A stretch of 64,000 bases of DNA from Acidocella sp. 20-57-95 (GTDB lineage: Bacteria; Pseudomonadota; Alphaproteobacteria; Acetobacterales; Acetobacteraceae): contig NCAT01000003.1 in NCBI GenBank assembly GCA_002255575.1, forward strand, positions 1-64,000, read 5' to 3'. The notes beneath the pieces are model-generated. The model made no database searches and was not told the origin of the DNA. It was given only the letters and a program-made list of their open reading frames with translations. A program made the translations under genes and the position numbers. Positions 38,228 through 46,646 of this stretch are shown here, in pieces. Position 1 is the first letter of the stretch, and every line of letters begins with the position of its first letter.

Positions 38228-41200
38228 ATGAAAAATTTCACAGATCTTTTCATCAGAAAGCCGGTGCTCGCCATCGTGGTGAGCACGCTGATCGTGGTGT
38301 TGGGCTTGCGCGCGGTTGGGTCTTTGCCGGTGTTGGAATATCCGCAGACCGAAAACGCCACAATTACGATCACCACCACGTATCCAGGCGCGTCGCCGGA
38401 TGTGGTGGCTGGCTTTATTACCACGCCGATTGAAAATGCCGTCTCGCAGGTCAACGGCATCGATTATATTACCTCCACCAGCCAGACCAGCGCCAGCACC
38501 ATCACAATCAATTTGGTGCTGAATCACAACGCCGATTCCGCGCTCACGGAAATTAGCTCAAAGGTCAATTCGGTTCTCAACCAGTTGCCCACTGGTGCGC
38601 AGCAGCCGGTTTTGGTACTTACCGTTGGGCAGACGATCGATGCGATGTATATCGCATTCCGAAGTTCGGTGCTGCAACCTAATCAAATCACGGATTACGT
38701 GACGCGGGTGGTGCAACCGCAATTGCAAGCCGTGAATGGTGTGCAAACGGCCGAGATTTTAGGCTCGCAGAATTTCGCCATGCGGGTCTGGCTTGACCCT
38801 AATAAGTTGGCATCATACGGCCTCACGGCGACTGATGTGTATACGGCACTTGGTAATAACGATTTTATTGCGGCATTGGGCAACACGAAAGGCCAGATGA
38901 CGCAGATCACGCTGACAGCCACCACCGGTCTGCATAGTGCGGCGGAATTTGAAAACCTTATTATCAAACAATCCAACGGGTCTATCGTACGTCTGAAGGA
39001 TGTTGGTTCTGTTGAGCTTGGTGCTGACGATTACGAGCAGCATGTGACGTTCGATAATAAAAGCGGTGTCTTCATCGGCATTCAGGTGGCGCCAACCGCC
39101 AGCCTCTTGGATGTGATCGCCGGTGTTAAGAAGGTTTTGCCGCAAATTCAGGCACAGCTTCCCACCGGCCTCGAAGTTTCAGTTCCGTATGATTCGACCG
39201 AGTTTGTGAACGCCTCCATTTTGGATGTGGTATCAGCACTTGTTGAAGCATTGCTGATTGTCACCTTGGTGGTTTTTGCCTTCTTGGGGTCGCCACGTTC
39301 GGTGATTATCCCTGTTATTGCAATCCCGATGTCGTTGATCGGGGCATTTGCGATGATGCTGTTCCTGGGCTTCACCATTAATCTCCTCACATTGTTGGCG
39401 CTGGTTCTGGCGATTGGCCTGGTTGTGGATGACGCGATTATCGTGGTGGAGAATGTCAATCGACATCTCGATGAAGGCAAAACCCCGTTTGAGGCTGCCA
39501 TTCAGGCAGCACGAGAGCTGGGCGGCCCGATTATTGCCATGACGATTGTGCTGATCGCTGTTTATGTGCCGATTGGCTTTCAGTCTGGCTTAACCGGCGC
39601 ATTATTTACCGAATTTGCATTTACCCTGGCTGGGGCTGTGACCATTTCGGCCATTATCGCGCTTACACTGACGCCGATGATGAGTTCGATTATTCTAAAA
39701 CCGATTGATCGTGCAAATCCGGCTTGGGATAGCAAGATCGTCAGTTTTATTGACAGGCGCTTTGATGAGGTACGCAGGGTTTATACCAGGCTGCTGCGCG
39801 GTAGCTTGAACAGCATTCCCATCGTTATGGTATTTGCCGGGATTATTTTTGTTAGCATCTACTTCCTGGCGAAAGGTGCAACCAGCGAATTGGCACCGCA
39901 GGAAGACCAAGGAATCGTGATTATGTTCGCGACCTCAGCGCCGAACGCGACAATTCCGCAAAAGACCATTTGGGACACGCAGCTAAATAATATGATGCTG
40001 GCCCATCCGGAAGCCGCCGGCACGTTCCAGATTGATGTCCCAGGGCAGGATATTCTTGGCGTGGTGATGAAGCCGTGGGATCAGCGTAAGCTTAGCTCAA
40101 CCGCGTTCCAGAATGAATTGCAGGCAGAAGCTGCGAAGGAAATCGCAGGGCAGCAGGTTGTGGCATTCCAGCCGCCATCTCTGCCAGGCTCAAATGGCTT
40201 GCCGATTGGGTTCGTCATTAAAACCACGGCAGATTTCTCGCAAATCTACCCAGTCTCTCAGCAATTTTTGGCGGCAGCTTTGAAGACCGGTAAGTTTATC
40301 TTCCTGCAAAGCGATTTGAAACTTGACCAGCCGCAAGCGACGGTGACGATTGACCGTGAGAAAGTCTCTGAGCTTGGTCTCACCATGAGCTCAGTGGGGT
40401 CTGCGTTATCAGCTGCCCTTGGCGGGGGCTATGTGAATTATTTCAGCCTGGATGGTCGTTCTTACAAAGTAATCCCGCAGGTGCAGCGCAAATATCGCCT
40501 GAACGTGGCCGATTTGTTGAATTATCCGATTACCTCTGCAAACGGCATTACGGTGCCGCTGTCCTCGGTGGCACGTATATCGACATCCGTGATTCCAGAA
40601 TCGATCAATCATTTCCAGCAACAAAATTCTGCGACCATTCAAGGTGTTCCGGCACCGGGTGTCTCTCAGCAGGAAGCGCTGGCGACGTTGCAGAATTTGG
40701 CAGCGCAAATGCTGCCAGGTGGCTATAGTGTGGATTATGCGGGTCCGTTACGGCAATTTGTGCAGGAGAATGCCAGTTTTATTGTGACGTTTGGTTTCGC
40801 GGTAATCATTATTTTCTTAGCCCTGGCCGCTTTATTCAATTCATTCCGCGACCCGCTGATTATTTTGATTTCAGTGCCGATGTCGATCGCGGGCGCCTTG
40901 GTATTTATCTATCTCGGTTTTGGCGGCGTTTCGTTGAATATCTATACCGAGGTCGGGCTCGTGACCTTGATGGGGCTGGTTAGCAAGCATGGAATTTTGA
41001 TGGTCGAGGTCGCGAATGAGGCGCGCTATGGCGGTATGGCGAAGCGCGAAGCAATAGAATATGCGGCAAATATCCGGCTGCGGCCGATCTTGATGACCAC
41101 CGCCGCCATGGTGCTGGGGGTATTACCTTTGGTGCTGGCCAGCGGGGCGGGGGCGGCGGCGCGGGTGAATATGGGCGTGGTGATCGCCGGTGGCTTGTCG

Positions 41201-41287
41201 ATTGGAACAATGTTCACGCTGTTTGTGGTGCCGGCGGTCTATATGGTGCTGTCTGGCAACAAAATGGTGGTGGCGAAGAGCGATTAG
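38228..41287 (+). CDS. RND multidrug efflux permease (HAE1 family)
   Basis: Proton-driven inner membrane pump. The 1019-residue protein has 12 predicted membrane segments and two large periplasmic loops. The start MKNFTDLFIRKPVLAIVVST is typical of HAE1. The proton-relay Asp pair is in LVVDDAIIVVENVNRHL on TM4, and the duplicated TM10 region has GLVSKHGILMVEVANEARYG. Overall it resembles the MexF/OqxB side of the family rather than AcrB, but the substrate cannot be told. Third gene of the TetR-linked operon, ten bases after the adaptor. Confidence 0.97.
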   Translation: MKNFTDLFIRKPVLAIVVSTLIVVLGLRAVGSLPVLEYPQTENATITITTTYPGASPDVVAGFITTPIENAVSQVNGIDYITSTSQTSASTITINLVLNHNADSALTEISSKVNSVLNQLPTGAQQPVLVLTVGQTIDAMYIAFRSSVLQPNQITDYVTRVVQPQLQAVNGVQTAEILGSQNFAMRVWLDPNKLASYGLTATDVYTALGNNDFIAALGNTKGQMTQITLTATTGLHSAAEFENLIIKQSNGSIVRLKDVGSVELGADDYEQHVTFDNKSGVFIGIQVAPTASLLDVIAGVKKVLPQIQAQLPTGLEVSVPYDSTEFVNASILDVVSALVEALLIVTLVVFAFLGSPRSVIIPVIAIPMSLIGAFAMMLFLGFTINLLTLLALVLAIGLVVDDAIIVVENVNRHLDEGKTPFEAAIQAARELGGPIIAMTIVLIAVYVPIGFQSGLTGALFTEFAFTLAGAVTISAIIALTLTPMMSSIILKPIDRANPAWDSKIVSFIDRRFDEVRRVYTRLLRGSLNSIPIVMVFAGIIFVSIYFLAKGATSELAPQEDQGIVIMFATSAPNATIPQKTIWDTQLNNMMLAHPEAAGTFQIDVPGQDILGVVMKPWDQRKLSSTAFQNELQAEAAKEIAGQQVVAFQPPSLPGSNGLPIGFVIKTTADFSQIYPVSQQFLAAALKTGKFIFLQSDLKLDQPQATVTIDREKVSELGLTMSSVGSALSAALGGGYVNYFSLDGRSYKVIPQVQRKYRLNVADLLNYPITSANGITVPLSSVARISTSVIPESINHFQQQNSATIQGVPAPGVSQQEALATLQNLAAQMLPGGYSVDYAGPLRQFVQENASFIVTFGFAVIIIFLALAALFNSFRDPLIILISVPMSIAGALVFIYLGFGGVSLNIYTEVGLVTLMGLVSKHGILMVEVANEARYGGMAKREAIEYAANIRLRPILMTTAAMVLGVLPLVLASGAGAAARVNMGVVIAGGLSIGTMFTLFVVPAVYMVLSGNKMVVAKSD

Positions 41288-41307
41288 CCACTTTCCAACC
41301 AGCGCAA

Positions 41308-41336
41308 CTCATGGCACGTTAAGATTGTGCCATGAG
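41308..41336. promoter_or_regulatory. Perfect inverted repeat spanning the radC start codon
   Basis: CTCATGGCAC (41308-41317) and GTGCCATGAG (41327-41336) form a 10-bp perfect stem around a nine-base loop, and the radC ATG (41332-41334) lies in the right arm. No ribosome-binding site is seen before that ATG. As RNA the hairpin would hide the start; as DNA it could be an operator. There is no downstream T-run on the plus strand, so simple termination of the efflux operon is less likely. Confidence 0.5.
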
Positions 41337-42084
41337 AAAAATTTCAACCAATGGTTTTTCAGACGCAACGTTACTTGATACGTTATCGCCAGAAATTCGG
41401 CCGCCTGCACCGGCTGCCAGCTTGGCGGGGCATCGGGAGAGGTTGCGGGCGCGGCTGATCAGCGCTGGGCCAGAGGCGTTGGCTGATCATGAAATGATCG
41501 AAATCGTTCTATTTCTAGCCATACCGCGCCGCGATACCAAACAAATCGCCAGACTGCTCATTGGCAGGTTTGGCAGTTTCGCGAACGTCATCTCAGCGAG
41601 CGTGCCGGACCTGCTGGCGGTTGAGGGGATCGGCGAGGCCGGGGTGGCGGCATTGAAAACGGTGCAGGGGGCAGCGCAGAGGCTGGCGCGGGCTGAGGTT
41701 TTGTACCGGCCAGTGCTGAGCAACTGGGACCGTTTGATGGAGTATCTGCAGGCTGTGCTGGCGCGCGAGAAGACCGAGCAATTCCGGATATTATTCCTCG
41801 ATAACCGCAACCGCCTGCTGGCTGATGAAATTCAAACCAAAGGCACAGTGAACCATACGCCCGTTTATCCGCGTGAAGTGGTAAAGCGGGCTTTGGAGCT
41901 TCATGCAACGGCGGTGATTCTGGTGCACAACCACCCTAGCGGTGATCCTTCGCCAAGTGCTGACGACATCGAAATGACACGGGAGATTAAAAGGGCCACC
42001 GCTGCGCTTAACATTGTGCTGCATGACCATGTGATTGTGGGCAACGGGCAGTGGATGAGTTTTAGAAAGACCAGCCTGTTATGA
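41332..42084 (+). CDS. radC: RadC family JAMM/MPN+ protein
   Basis: A 250-residue protein with helix-hairpin-helix repeats in the N-terminal half (SVPDLLAVEGIGEAGVAALK). The JAMM metalloprotease-like motif follows: VNHTPVYPREVVKRALEL, then HNHPSGDPSPSADD with the His-x-His and Asp ligands. Despite the name, a DNA repair role is not supported in well-studied bacteria; the activity is unknown. The start at 41332 lies inside an inverted repeat. The end overlaps the opposing methyltransferase gene by six bases. Confidence 0.93.
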   Translation: MRKISTNGFSDATLLDTLSPEIRPPAPAASLAGHRERLRARLISAGPEALADHEMIEIVLFLAIPRRDTKQIARLLIGRFGSFANVISASVPDLLAVEGIGEAGVAALKTVQGAAQRLARAEVLYRPVLSNWDRLMEYLQAVLAREKTEQFRILFLDNRNRLLADEIQTKGTVNHTPVYPREVVKRALELHATAVILVHNHPSGDPSPSADDIEMTREIKRATAALNIVLHDHVIVGNGQWMSFRKTSLL

Positions 42085-42858
42085 AGCCCAGCCGGTCATG
42101 ACCGCCATCCGCAAATGCGCCACCGCCCGGCCATCTCGTTGTGGCAATTGGCCAAGGGCGGCGGGGAATAAGGCACGGGGCGGCGTGGTGCGGGCGCGGG
42201 CTTGTACGGCATTGGTTTCGCCGGCCTGGCGAAGCTCGTGCAATAGGTGCAGCGGGTTGGCGTACAGAAGCTCGATCTCTTCAACATCGGCGACCGGCAA
42301 CGCAAAGCCGGCGCGCTGTAATAGGCCGGCGCAGTCACGCAAGTCCGGGAATGGTGAGATGCGCGGGTTCACCGCACCAGTAAGGTTGTGCTCAGCCTCC
42401 AGCAACGCCTCGCGCAGACCTTGTAGTGTGCCGAGTACCGGCATGCTGGCCAGGAACAACCCATCTGTCTTGAGCGCCCGGCGAAGCTGAATGAGCGCGC
42501 CAGGCAGATCATTCACCCAATGCAGGCTTAGATGGGCGATGATCAGGTCGAATTTTTTATCGCCGAACGCAAGCGCCTCGCCATCGACCGCGACCGGCAA
42601 CCCGCCAGCGATGCGTGCCATGGCGGCGGAGAGGTCGGCTGAGATCACCTGCATACCACGGGCTTGCAGCGTAGGTGCGATGGTGCCGCGGCCGCCGAAA
42701 TCGAGCGCGGTGGTGAATTTCGTTTTGGTGTCGTCGAGCCGGTCTAGTAAGCGGCCGGCAAGATCATCCAGGACCGGTTGCAGTGGCCCCAAGGACCCAG
42801 CGGCACGGTCACGGTGGGCGCGGACGGCAGATTTGTCGAAAATAGTGGCGTTGCTCAC
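42079..42858 (-). CDS. SAM-dependent methyltransferase-fold protein, NDUFAF5-like
   Basis: A 259-residue class I methyltransferase-fold protein. The glycine motif I is degenerate (ALDFGGRGTIAP). Motif IV and the following segment, LIIAHLSLHWVNDLPGALIQ and GTLQGLREALLEAE ... NPRISPFPDLRD, closely match mitochondrial NDUFAF5, which hydroxylates an Arg of the complex I subunit NDUFS7/NuoB. It is often annotated as a BioC-like methyltransferase; the SLHWVNDLP and PRISPF phrases favour NDUFAF5. The GTG start lies three bases from the comF start on the opposite strand. Confidence 0.82.
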   Translation of the reverse strand: MSNATIFDKSAVRAHRDRAAGSLGPLQPVLDDLAGRLLDRLDDTKTKFTTALDFGGRGTIAPTLQARGMQVISADLSAAMARIAGGLPVAVDGEALAFGDKKFDLIIAHLSLHWVNDLPGALIQLRRALKTDGLFLASMPVLGTLQGLREALLEAEHNLTGAVNPRISPFPDLRDCAGLLQRAGFALPVADVEEIELLYANPLHLLHELRQAGETNAVQARARTTPPRALFPAALGQLPQRDGRAVAHLRMAVMTGWAS

Positions 42859-42861
42859 AGC

Positions 42862-43608
42862 ATGACCTTTTTTACGCTCCTGAAGCCCCTCGGGCGGTCG
42901 GTTCTGGATACGCTGCTGCCGCCGAATTGTCTTGCCTGCGATACACCGGTGGATAGCGATGGGCAGTTCTGCCTGCCATGCTTCCGGACGGTGAATTTTA
43001 TTTCCAGCCCCATTTGCGGCTGTTGCGGCGTACCATTGCCATTTGGCGCGGCGGTGGGGCAGGGAGGCATTTGCAGCGTTTGCGAGGCGATGCCACCAGC
43101 GTTTTCTACGGCCAGGGCAGCTTTGCGCTACGATGATGCTGCGAAACGTCTGATTCTACCGTTCAAATATGCCGACCGGACGGAAGCTGCGGGCGGCTTG
43201 GCGGTGCTGATGCTCAAGGCTGGGGCGGCACTGCTAGCGCGGGCGGATGTGTTGGTGCCAGTACCGCTGCATATCTCGCGGTTGCGGCAGCGACGTTATA
43301 ATCAGGCGGCGTTACTGGCAAACGCCATTGGCAGAATGGCGCGAAAGCCCGTGATTCCGGATGCTCTGGTCCGCCGCCGCGCCACCGTGCCGCTGGGCCC
43401 GCTGGGGTTTGAGGCGCGGCGCCTGGCCTTGCAAGATAGTATCGCGGTGCGGACCAAGCAGTTAGGCGGAAAACATATTCTGCTGATTGACGATGTGATG
43501 ACTTCCGGCGCCACCGCCCACGAATGTGCCCGCATATTGCTGTTGGCGGGCGCTTTGCGGGTGGATGTGCTGACAGCCGCACGCGTGCCTGATCCGCGGC
43601 TTTCATAG
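42862..43608 (+). CDS. comF: ComF family phosphoribosyltransferase-like protein
   Basis: A 248-residue protein with an N-terminal zinc-ribbon-like Cys set (CLACDTPVDSDGQFCLPC and CGCCGVPLPFG) and a C-terminal type I PRTase domain. The PRPP loop is ILLIDDVMTSGATAHECARI. ComF is needed for DNA uptake in naturally competent bacteria, but most homologues are uncharacterised. Start 42862 was chosen because the frame upstream runs inside the divergent methyltransferase gene and lacks ComF-like residues. Confidence 0.9.
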   Translation: MTFFTLLKPLGRSVLDTLLPPNCLACDTPVDSDGQFCLPCFRTVNFISSPICGCCGVPLPFGAAVGQGGICSVCEAMPPAFSTARAALRYDDAAKRLILPFKYADRTEAAGGLAVLMLKAGAALLARADVLVPVPLHISRLRQRRYNQAALLANAIGRMARKPVIPDALVRRRATVPLGPLGFEARRLALQDSIAVRTKQLGGKHILLIDDVMTSGATAHECARILLLAGALRVDVLTAARVPDPRLS

Positions 43609-43659
43609 AGCCTCTTGCAACCGGTGCGCATACCGCTAGATGACGTACCGGAGACAATG

Positions 43660-43917
43660 ATGCCGAAAGTTGAAATTTATACCCAGTTTATGTGCCCTTA
43701 TTGCGCCCGGGCGATAAAACTGCTGACCGAAAAAGGCGTGGCTTTCACCGAAATTGACGCCCCGAGCGGCTCCGCCGCCCGGCAGGCAGCGTTTGAACGC
43801 TCCGGCGGCAAAACCAGCGTACCGCAGATATTCATTAATGATGTTGGGATTGGTGGCTGCGACGATATGATGGCGCTGAACCGCGCCGGCAAATTGGATG
43901 CGTTGTTGGCCGGATGA
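43660..43917 (+). CDS. grxC: Glutaredoxin 3
   Basis: An 85-residue dithiol glutaredoxin that reduces disulfides with glutathione. The active site is CPYC in TQFMCPYCARAIKLL, followed by the cis-Pro motif TSVPQIFINDVGIGGCDDM that binds glutathione. ATG 43660 has GGAG six bases upstream and gives the family length; an adjacent ATG at 43657 is also possible. It is co-translated with the DUF1178 gene (ATGA overlap). Confidence 0.97.
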   Translation: MPKVEIYTQFMCPYCARAIKLLTEKGVAFTEIDAPSGSAARQAAFERSGGKTSVPQIFINDVGIGGCDDMMALNRAGKLDALLAG

Positions 43918-44393
43918 TCCATTATCAGCTCCGCTGTGCTGAGGCCCACGAATTTGATGGGTGGTTCAAGGATAGCGATAATTTTGAACGGCAAGCCAAG
44001 CGCGGCCTTATCTCATGCCCCACCTGCGCGAGCACGAAGGTGGATAGGGCCCTGATGGCGCCGCAATTGCGCAAGAAAGGCCGCGTCATCGACCATGATC
44101 CGCAGCCCGAAGCCGCGCCGGTTGTGGCAGTTGAGGAGCCAGTGCGGCTGCAAGCCATGGCGGGCGCCTTGCCGGACAAGGTGCGCGCCGTGTTGCATAA
44201 GTTGCGTGCCGAGGTGGAAAAAAATTGTGACTATGTTGGGTCTGATTTTGCCGAGGAGGCCCGCAAAATCCACTTCGGAGAGGCGCCGGCACGCGGCATC
44301 TATGGTGAAAGCACCGAGGAAGAGGCTGAGGAATTGGCCGCGGACGGGATCGATATCGCCCAGATTCCATGGCTGCCGCGCGCGGATAGCTAA
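43914..44393 (+). CDS. DUF1178 family protein
   Basis: A 159-residue protein beginning MIHYQLRCAEAHEFDGWFKD and then SCPTCAST, a CxxC pair, as in the DUF1178 family that usually follows grxC in alphaproteobacteria. The C-terminal part has NCDYVGSDFAEEARKIHFGE and RGIYGESTEEEAEEL, which are invariant in the family. No function is known; the pairing with glutaredoxin hints at redox or metal handling, which is inference. Its last four bases overlap the opposing CoxE-like gene. Confidence 0.92.
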   Translation: MIHYQLRCAEAHEFDGWFKDSDNFERQAKRGLISCPTCASTKVDRALMAPQLRKKGRVIDHDPQPEAAPVVAVEEPVRLQAMAGALPDKVRAVLHKLRAEVEKNCDYVGSDFAEEARKIHFGEAPARGIYGESTEEEAEELAADGIDIAQIPWLPRADS

Positions 44394-45583
44394 TGCATCA
44401 ACCGGTGCATGGCGGCGTCCAGCCCTTCGAGGGTTAGGCCGTACATACGGTCCTCGAACATCTCGCGGATTATTTTGGTGCTATGCGTGTAGTTCCAGTG
44501 TTTTTCAGGCACCGGGTTAATCCAGACTGATTTCGGGAAGGCGGTGATTAACCGCCGCAGCCAGTCCTGGCCCGTTTCGGCGTTCCAACTTGAAATGCCG
44601 CCGCCGGGCTGGATCAGCTCATAGGGGCTCATCGCCGCGTCACCGATGAAGATAAGCTTCCAGGTCGAATCGTATTTATGCAACACATCTGCGGTGGCAA
44701 CCGCATCAGCACTGCGAAAGCGTGCGTCGGTCCATAAGGTTTCATACGGGCAGTTATGGAAATATAAATGTACCAGATGCTTGAACTCGCCCTTGGCAGC
44801 CGAAAATAGTTGTTCTGAAAGCGCAATATGGTCGTCCATCGAGCCACCAATATCGAGCATCAACAGCAACTTCACTGCATTATGGCGCTCCGGTACCATT
44901 TTGAGATCGAGATAACCAGCATTGCGAGCGGTAGAACCGATGGTGCCGGGCAAATCCAACTCCTCTGCGGCACCTTCGCGTGCGAAACGCCGCAGGCGCC
45001 GCAGAGCAACTTTCATATTGCGGGTGCCAATTTCCACATCAGCGGCGAGGTTCTTGAAACTGCGTTCGTCCCAGACTTTCACTGCCGAGCGGTTCCGGCT
45101 GGTTTGCTGGCCAATACGCACACCTTCAGGGTTATAGCCATTGGCCCCAAAGGGTGACGTACCGGCCGTGCCGATCCATTTGGAACCACCTTCATGGCGG
45201 CCTTTTTGTTCTTCCAGGCGCTTGCGCAAGGTTTCCATCAGCTTCTCGAAGCCACCCATCGCTTCGATCTCGGCCTTTTCCTCGTCGGTTAAAACTTTCT
45301 CAGCCAAAAGCTTCAGCCATTCTTCCGGTAATTCCTGTGCTGCCACACCGTCCACAGTTTCGGGCTTTGGCTGCAAAACACCTTTGAAGGATTCCGCAAA
45401 CACTCTATCGAACTTGTCGATAAAGCGCTCGTCCTTCACCAAAGTGGCGCGGGCGAGATAGTAAAACGTATCGACGTCAAAATCGCCAAGCCCAGCGTGC
45501 ATTGCTTCTTGCAGCGTTAAATACTCGCGCAAGCTGGCTTTCACCCCCGCCGCCCGCAACGCGAGAAAAAAGCCGATGAACAT
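44390..45583 (-). CDS. CoxE-like VWA domain protein
   Basis: A 397-residue VWA protein. The N-terminal helical part (MFIGFFLALRAAGVKASLRE) is followed by a charged middle. A C-terminal von Willebrand A domain carries a MIDAS-like motif, LLLMLDIGGSMDDH, in which the usual DxSxS is DIGGS, so the first Ser is Gly. CoxE-type proteins partner a MoxR AAA+ ATPase to insert metal or remodel target enzymes. It lies two bases after the MoxR gene, so they form one unit; no CO dehydrogenase genes are nearby, so the target is unknown. Confidence 0.9.
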   Translation of the reverse strand: MFIGFFLALRAAGVKASLREYLTLQEAMHAGLGDFDVDTFYYLARATLVKDERFIDKFDRVFAESFKGVLQPKPETVDGVAAQELPEEWLKLLAEKVLTDEEKAEIEAMGGFEKLMETLRKRLEEQKGRHEGGSKWIGTAGTSPFGANGYNPEGVRIGQQTSRNRSAVKVWDERSFKNLAADVEIGTRNMKVALRRLRRFAREGAAEELDLPGTIGSTARNAGYLDLKMVPERHNAVKLLLMLDIGGSMDDHIALSEQLFSAAKGEFKHLVHLYFHNCPYETLWTDARFRSADAVATADVLHKYDSTWKLIFIGDAAMSPYELIQPGGGISSWNAETGQDWLRRLITAFPKSVWINPVPEKHWNYTHSTKIIREMFEDRMYGLTLEGLDAAMHRLMH

Positions 45584-45585
45584 CG

Positions 45586-46431
45586 CTACCCGCCACGCCG
45601 ATGAATAAATGCCAGACGCTCAAATAAATGCACATCCTGCTCATTCTTCAGCAGTGCGCCATGCAAAGGTGGGATTAATTTTGCAGCCGATTTTTCCCGT
45701 AAAACCTCCGGCCCGATATCCTCCGCCACCAACAGCTTTAACCAATCCAGAAACTCCGATGTTGAAGGCCGCTTCTTCAACCCCGGCAACTCGCGCAATT
45801 CGTAAAACGCCGTCAACGCCTCGCGCAGCAACAGCGACTTCATGCCCGGATAATGCACCTCCACAATCCGCTCCATCGTCTCGCGGTCCGGAAATTTGAT
45901 GTAATGGAAAAAACACCGGCGCAAAAACGCATCCGGCAGTTCCTTCTCATTATTCGACGTAATGATAATCACTGGCCGCTGCTTGGCCTTGATCGTCTGG
46001 CGCGTCTCGTAGACAAAAAACTCCATCCTATCGAGTTCCAGCAGCAAGTCATTCGGAAACTCGATATCCGCCTTATCGATCTCATCAATCAGCAAAACCG
46101 GCGCGTTTTCAGCCTCGAACGCGTCCCACAACTTACCGTGAATGATGTAATTGCCAATGTCATGCACCCGCGCATCACCCAACTGACTATCCCGCAGACG
46201 CGACACCGCATCATACTCATACAAACCCTGCTGCGCCTTGGTGGTGGATTTTATATGCCAGGAAATCAAATCCTTCCCCAACGCCCGCGCCACCTCCTGC
46301 GCCAGCACCGTCTTGCCCGTGCCAGGCTCGCCCTTAATCAATAACGGCCGCTGCAACGCGACCGCCGCATTCACCGCAACCTTCAAATCCTCAGTCGCCA
46401 CAAATGACGATGTACCCTCAAACCGTGCCAA
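45586..46431 (-). CDS. MoxR family AAA+ ATPase
   Basis: A 281-residue AAA+ ATPase with Walker A GEPGTGKTVLAQEVARALGK near residue 36, Walker B PVLLIDEIDKADIEFPN, sensor 1 IIITSNNEKELPDAFLRRCF with an arginine-finger Arg pair, and a C-terminal lid. MoxR proteins act with VWA partners as chaperones for metalloenzymes or membrane complexes. It is first in the two-gene unit with the CoxE-like protein. Upstream lies a dense cluster of hairpins. Confidence 0.95.
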   Translation of the reverse strand: MARFEGTSSFVATEDLKVAVNAAVALQRPLLIKGEPGTGKTVLAQEVARALGKDLISWHIKSTTKAQQGLYEYDAVSRLRDSQLGDARVHDIGNYIIHGKLWDAFEAENAPVLLIDEIDKADIEFPNDLLLELDRMEFFVYETRQTIKAKQRPVIIITSNNEKELPDAFLRRCFFHYIKFPDRETMERIVEVHYPGMKSLLLREALTAFYELRELPGLKKRPSTSEFLDWLKLLVAEDIGPEVLREKSAAKLIPPLHGALLKNEQDVHLFERLAFIHRRGG

Positions 46432-46456
46432 AACGCGTCTCCTGAAGTAAGAAAGG

Positions 46457-46635
46457 CTAGGGGACGCTGTCCCCTAGGACCCCTGCTAAGGGCACAGCCC
46501 TTAGAACCCTTAAGGGATAAGAAAGGGGGCCGCCCGAGGTGTCAATGACGCCCGATGCGGCCCCCTTTCTTATCCCTCAAAAATGGATTCCTAAGGCTCG
46601 CCTTAGGCGGGGTTCCAAGGGGCAGAGCCCCTTGG
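46457..46635. repeat. Cluster of five perfect hairpins between sodB and moxR
   Basis: Five consecutive inverted repeats: 46457-46477 (CTAGGGGAC/GTCCCCTAG), 46486-46504 (CTAAGGGC/GCCCTTAG), 46513-46577 (21-bp perfect arms around a 23-base loop, starting AGGGATAAGAAAG), 46590-46607 (CCTAAGGC/GCCTTAGG) and 46615-46635 (CCAAGGGGC/GCCCCTTGG). GGGGC-type short hairpins like the outer ones are widespread intergenic repeats in Acetobacteraceae-like genomes; the long central stem is unusual. There is no coding capacity. The cluster separates sodB from moxR on the minus strand. Confidence 0.85.
46580..46607 (-). terminator. Possible intrinsic terminator of sodB
   Basis: Read on the minus strand after the sodB stop, the CCTAAGGC/GCCTTAGG hairpin is followed by AATCCATTTTTGA, whose T-run is compatible with Rho-independent termination. 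The two-base loop of the strict palindrome would relax to seven pairs and four loop bases. It is one member of the hairpin cluster. Confidence 0.45.
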
Positions 46636-46646
46636 CCTTCCTTAAC

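Noticed and set aside
46457..46635. CRISPR array
   Set aside because: The repeats are different palindromes, not identical direct repeats with regular spacers.
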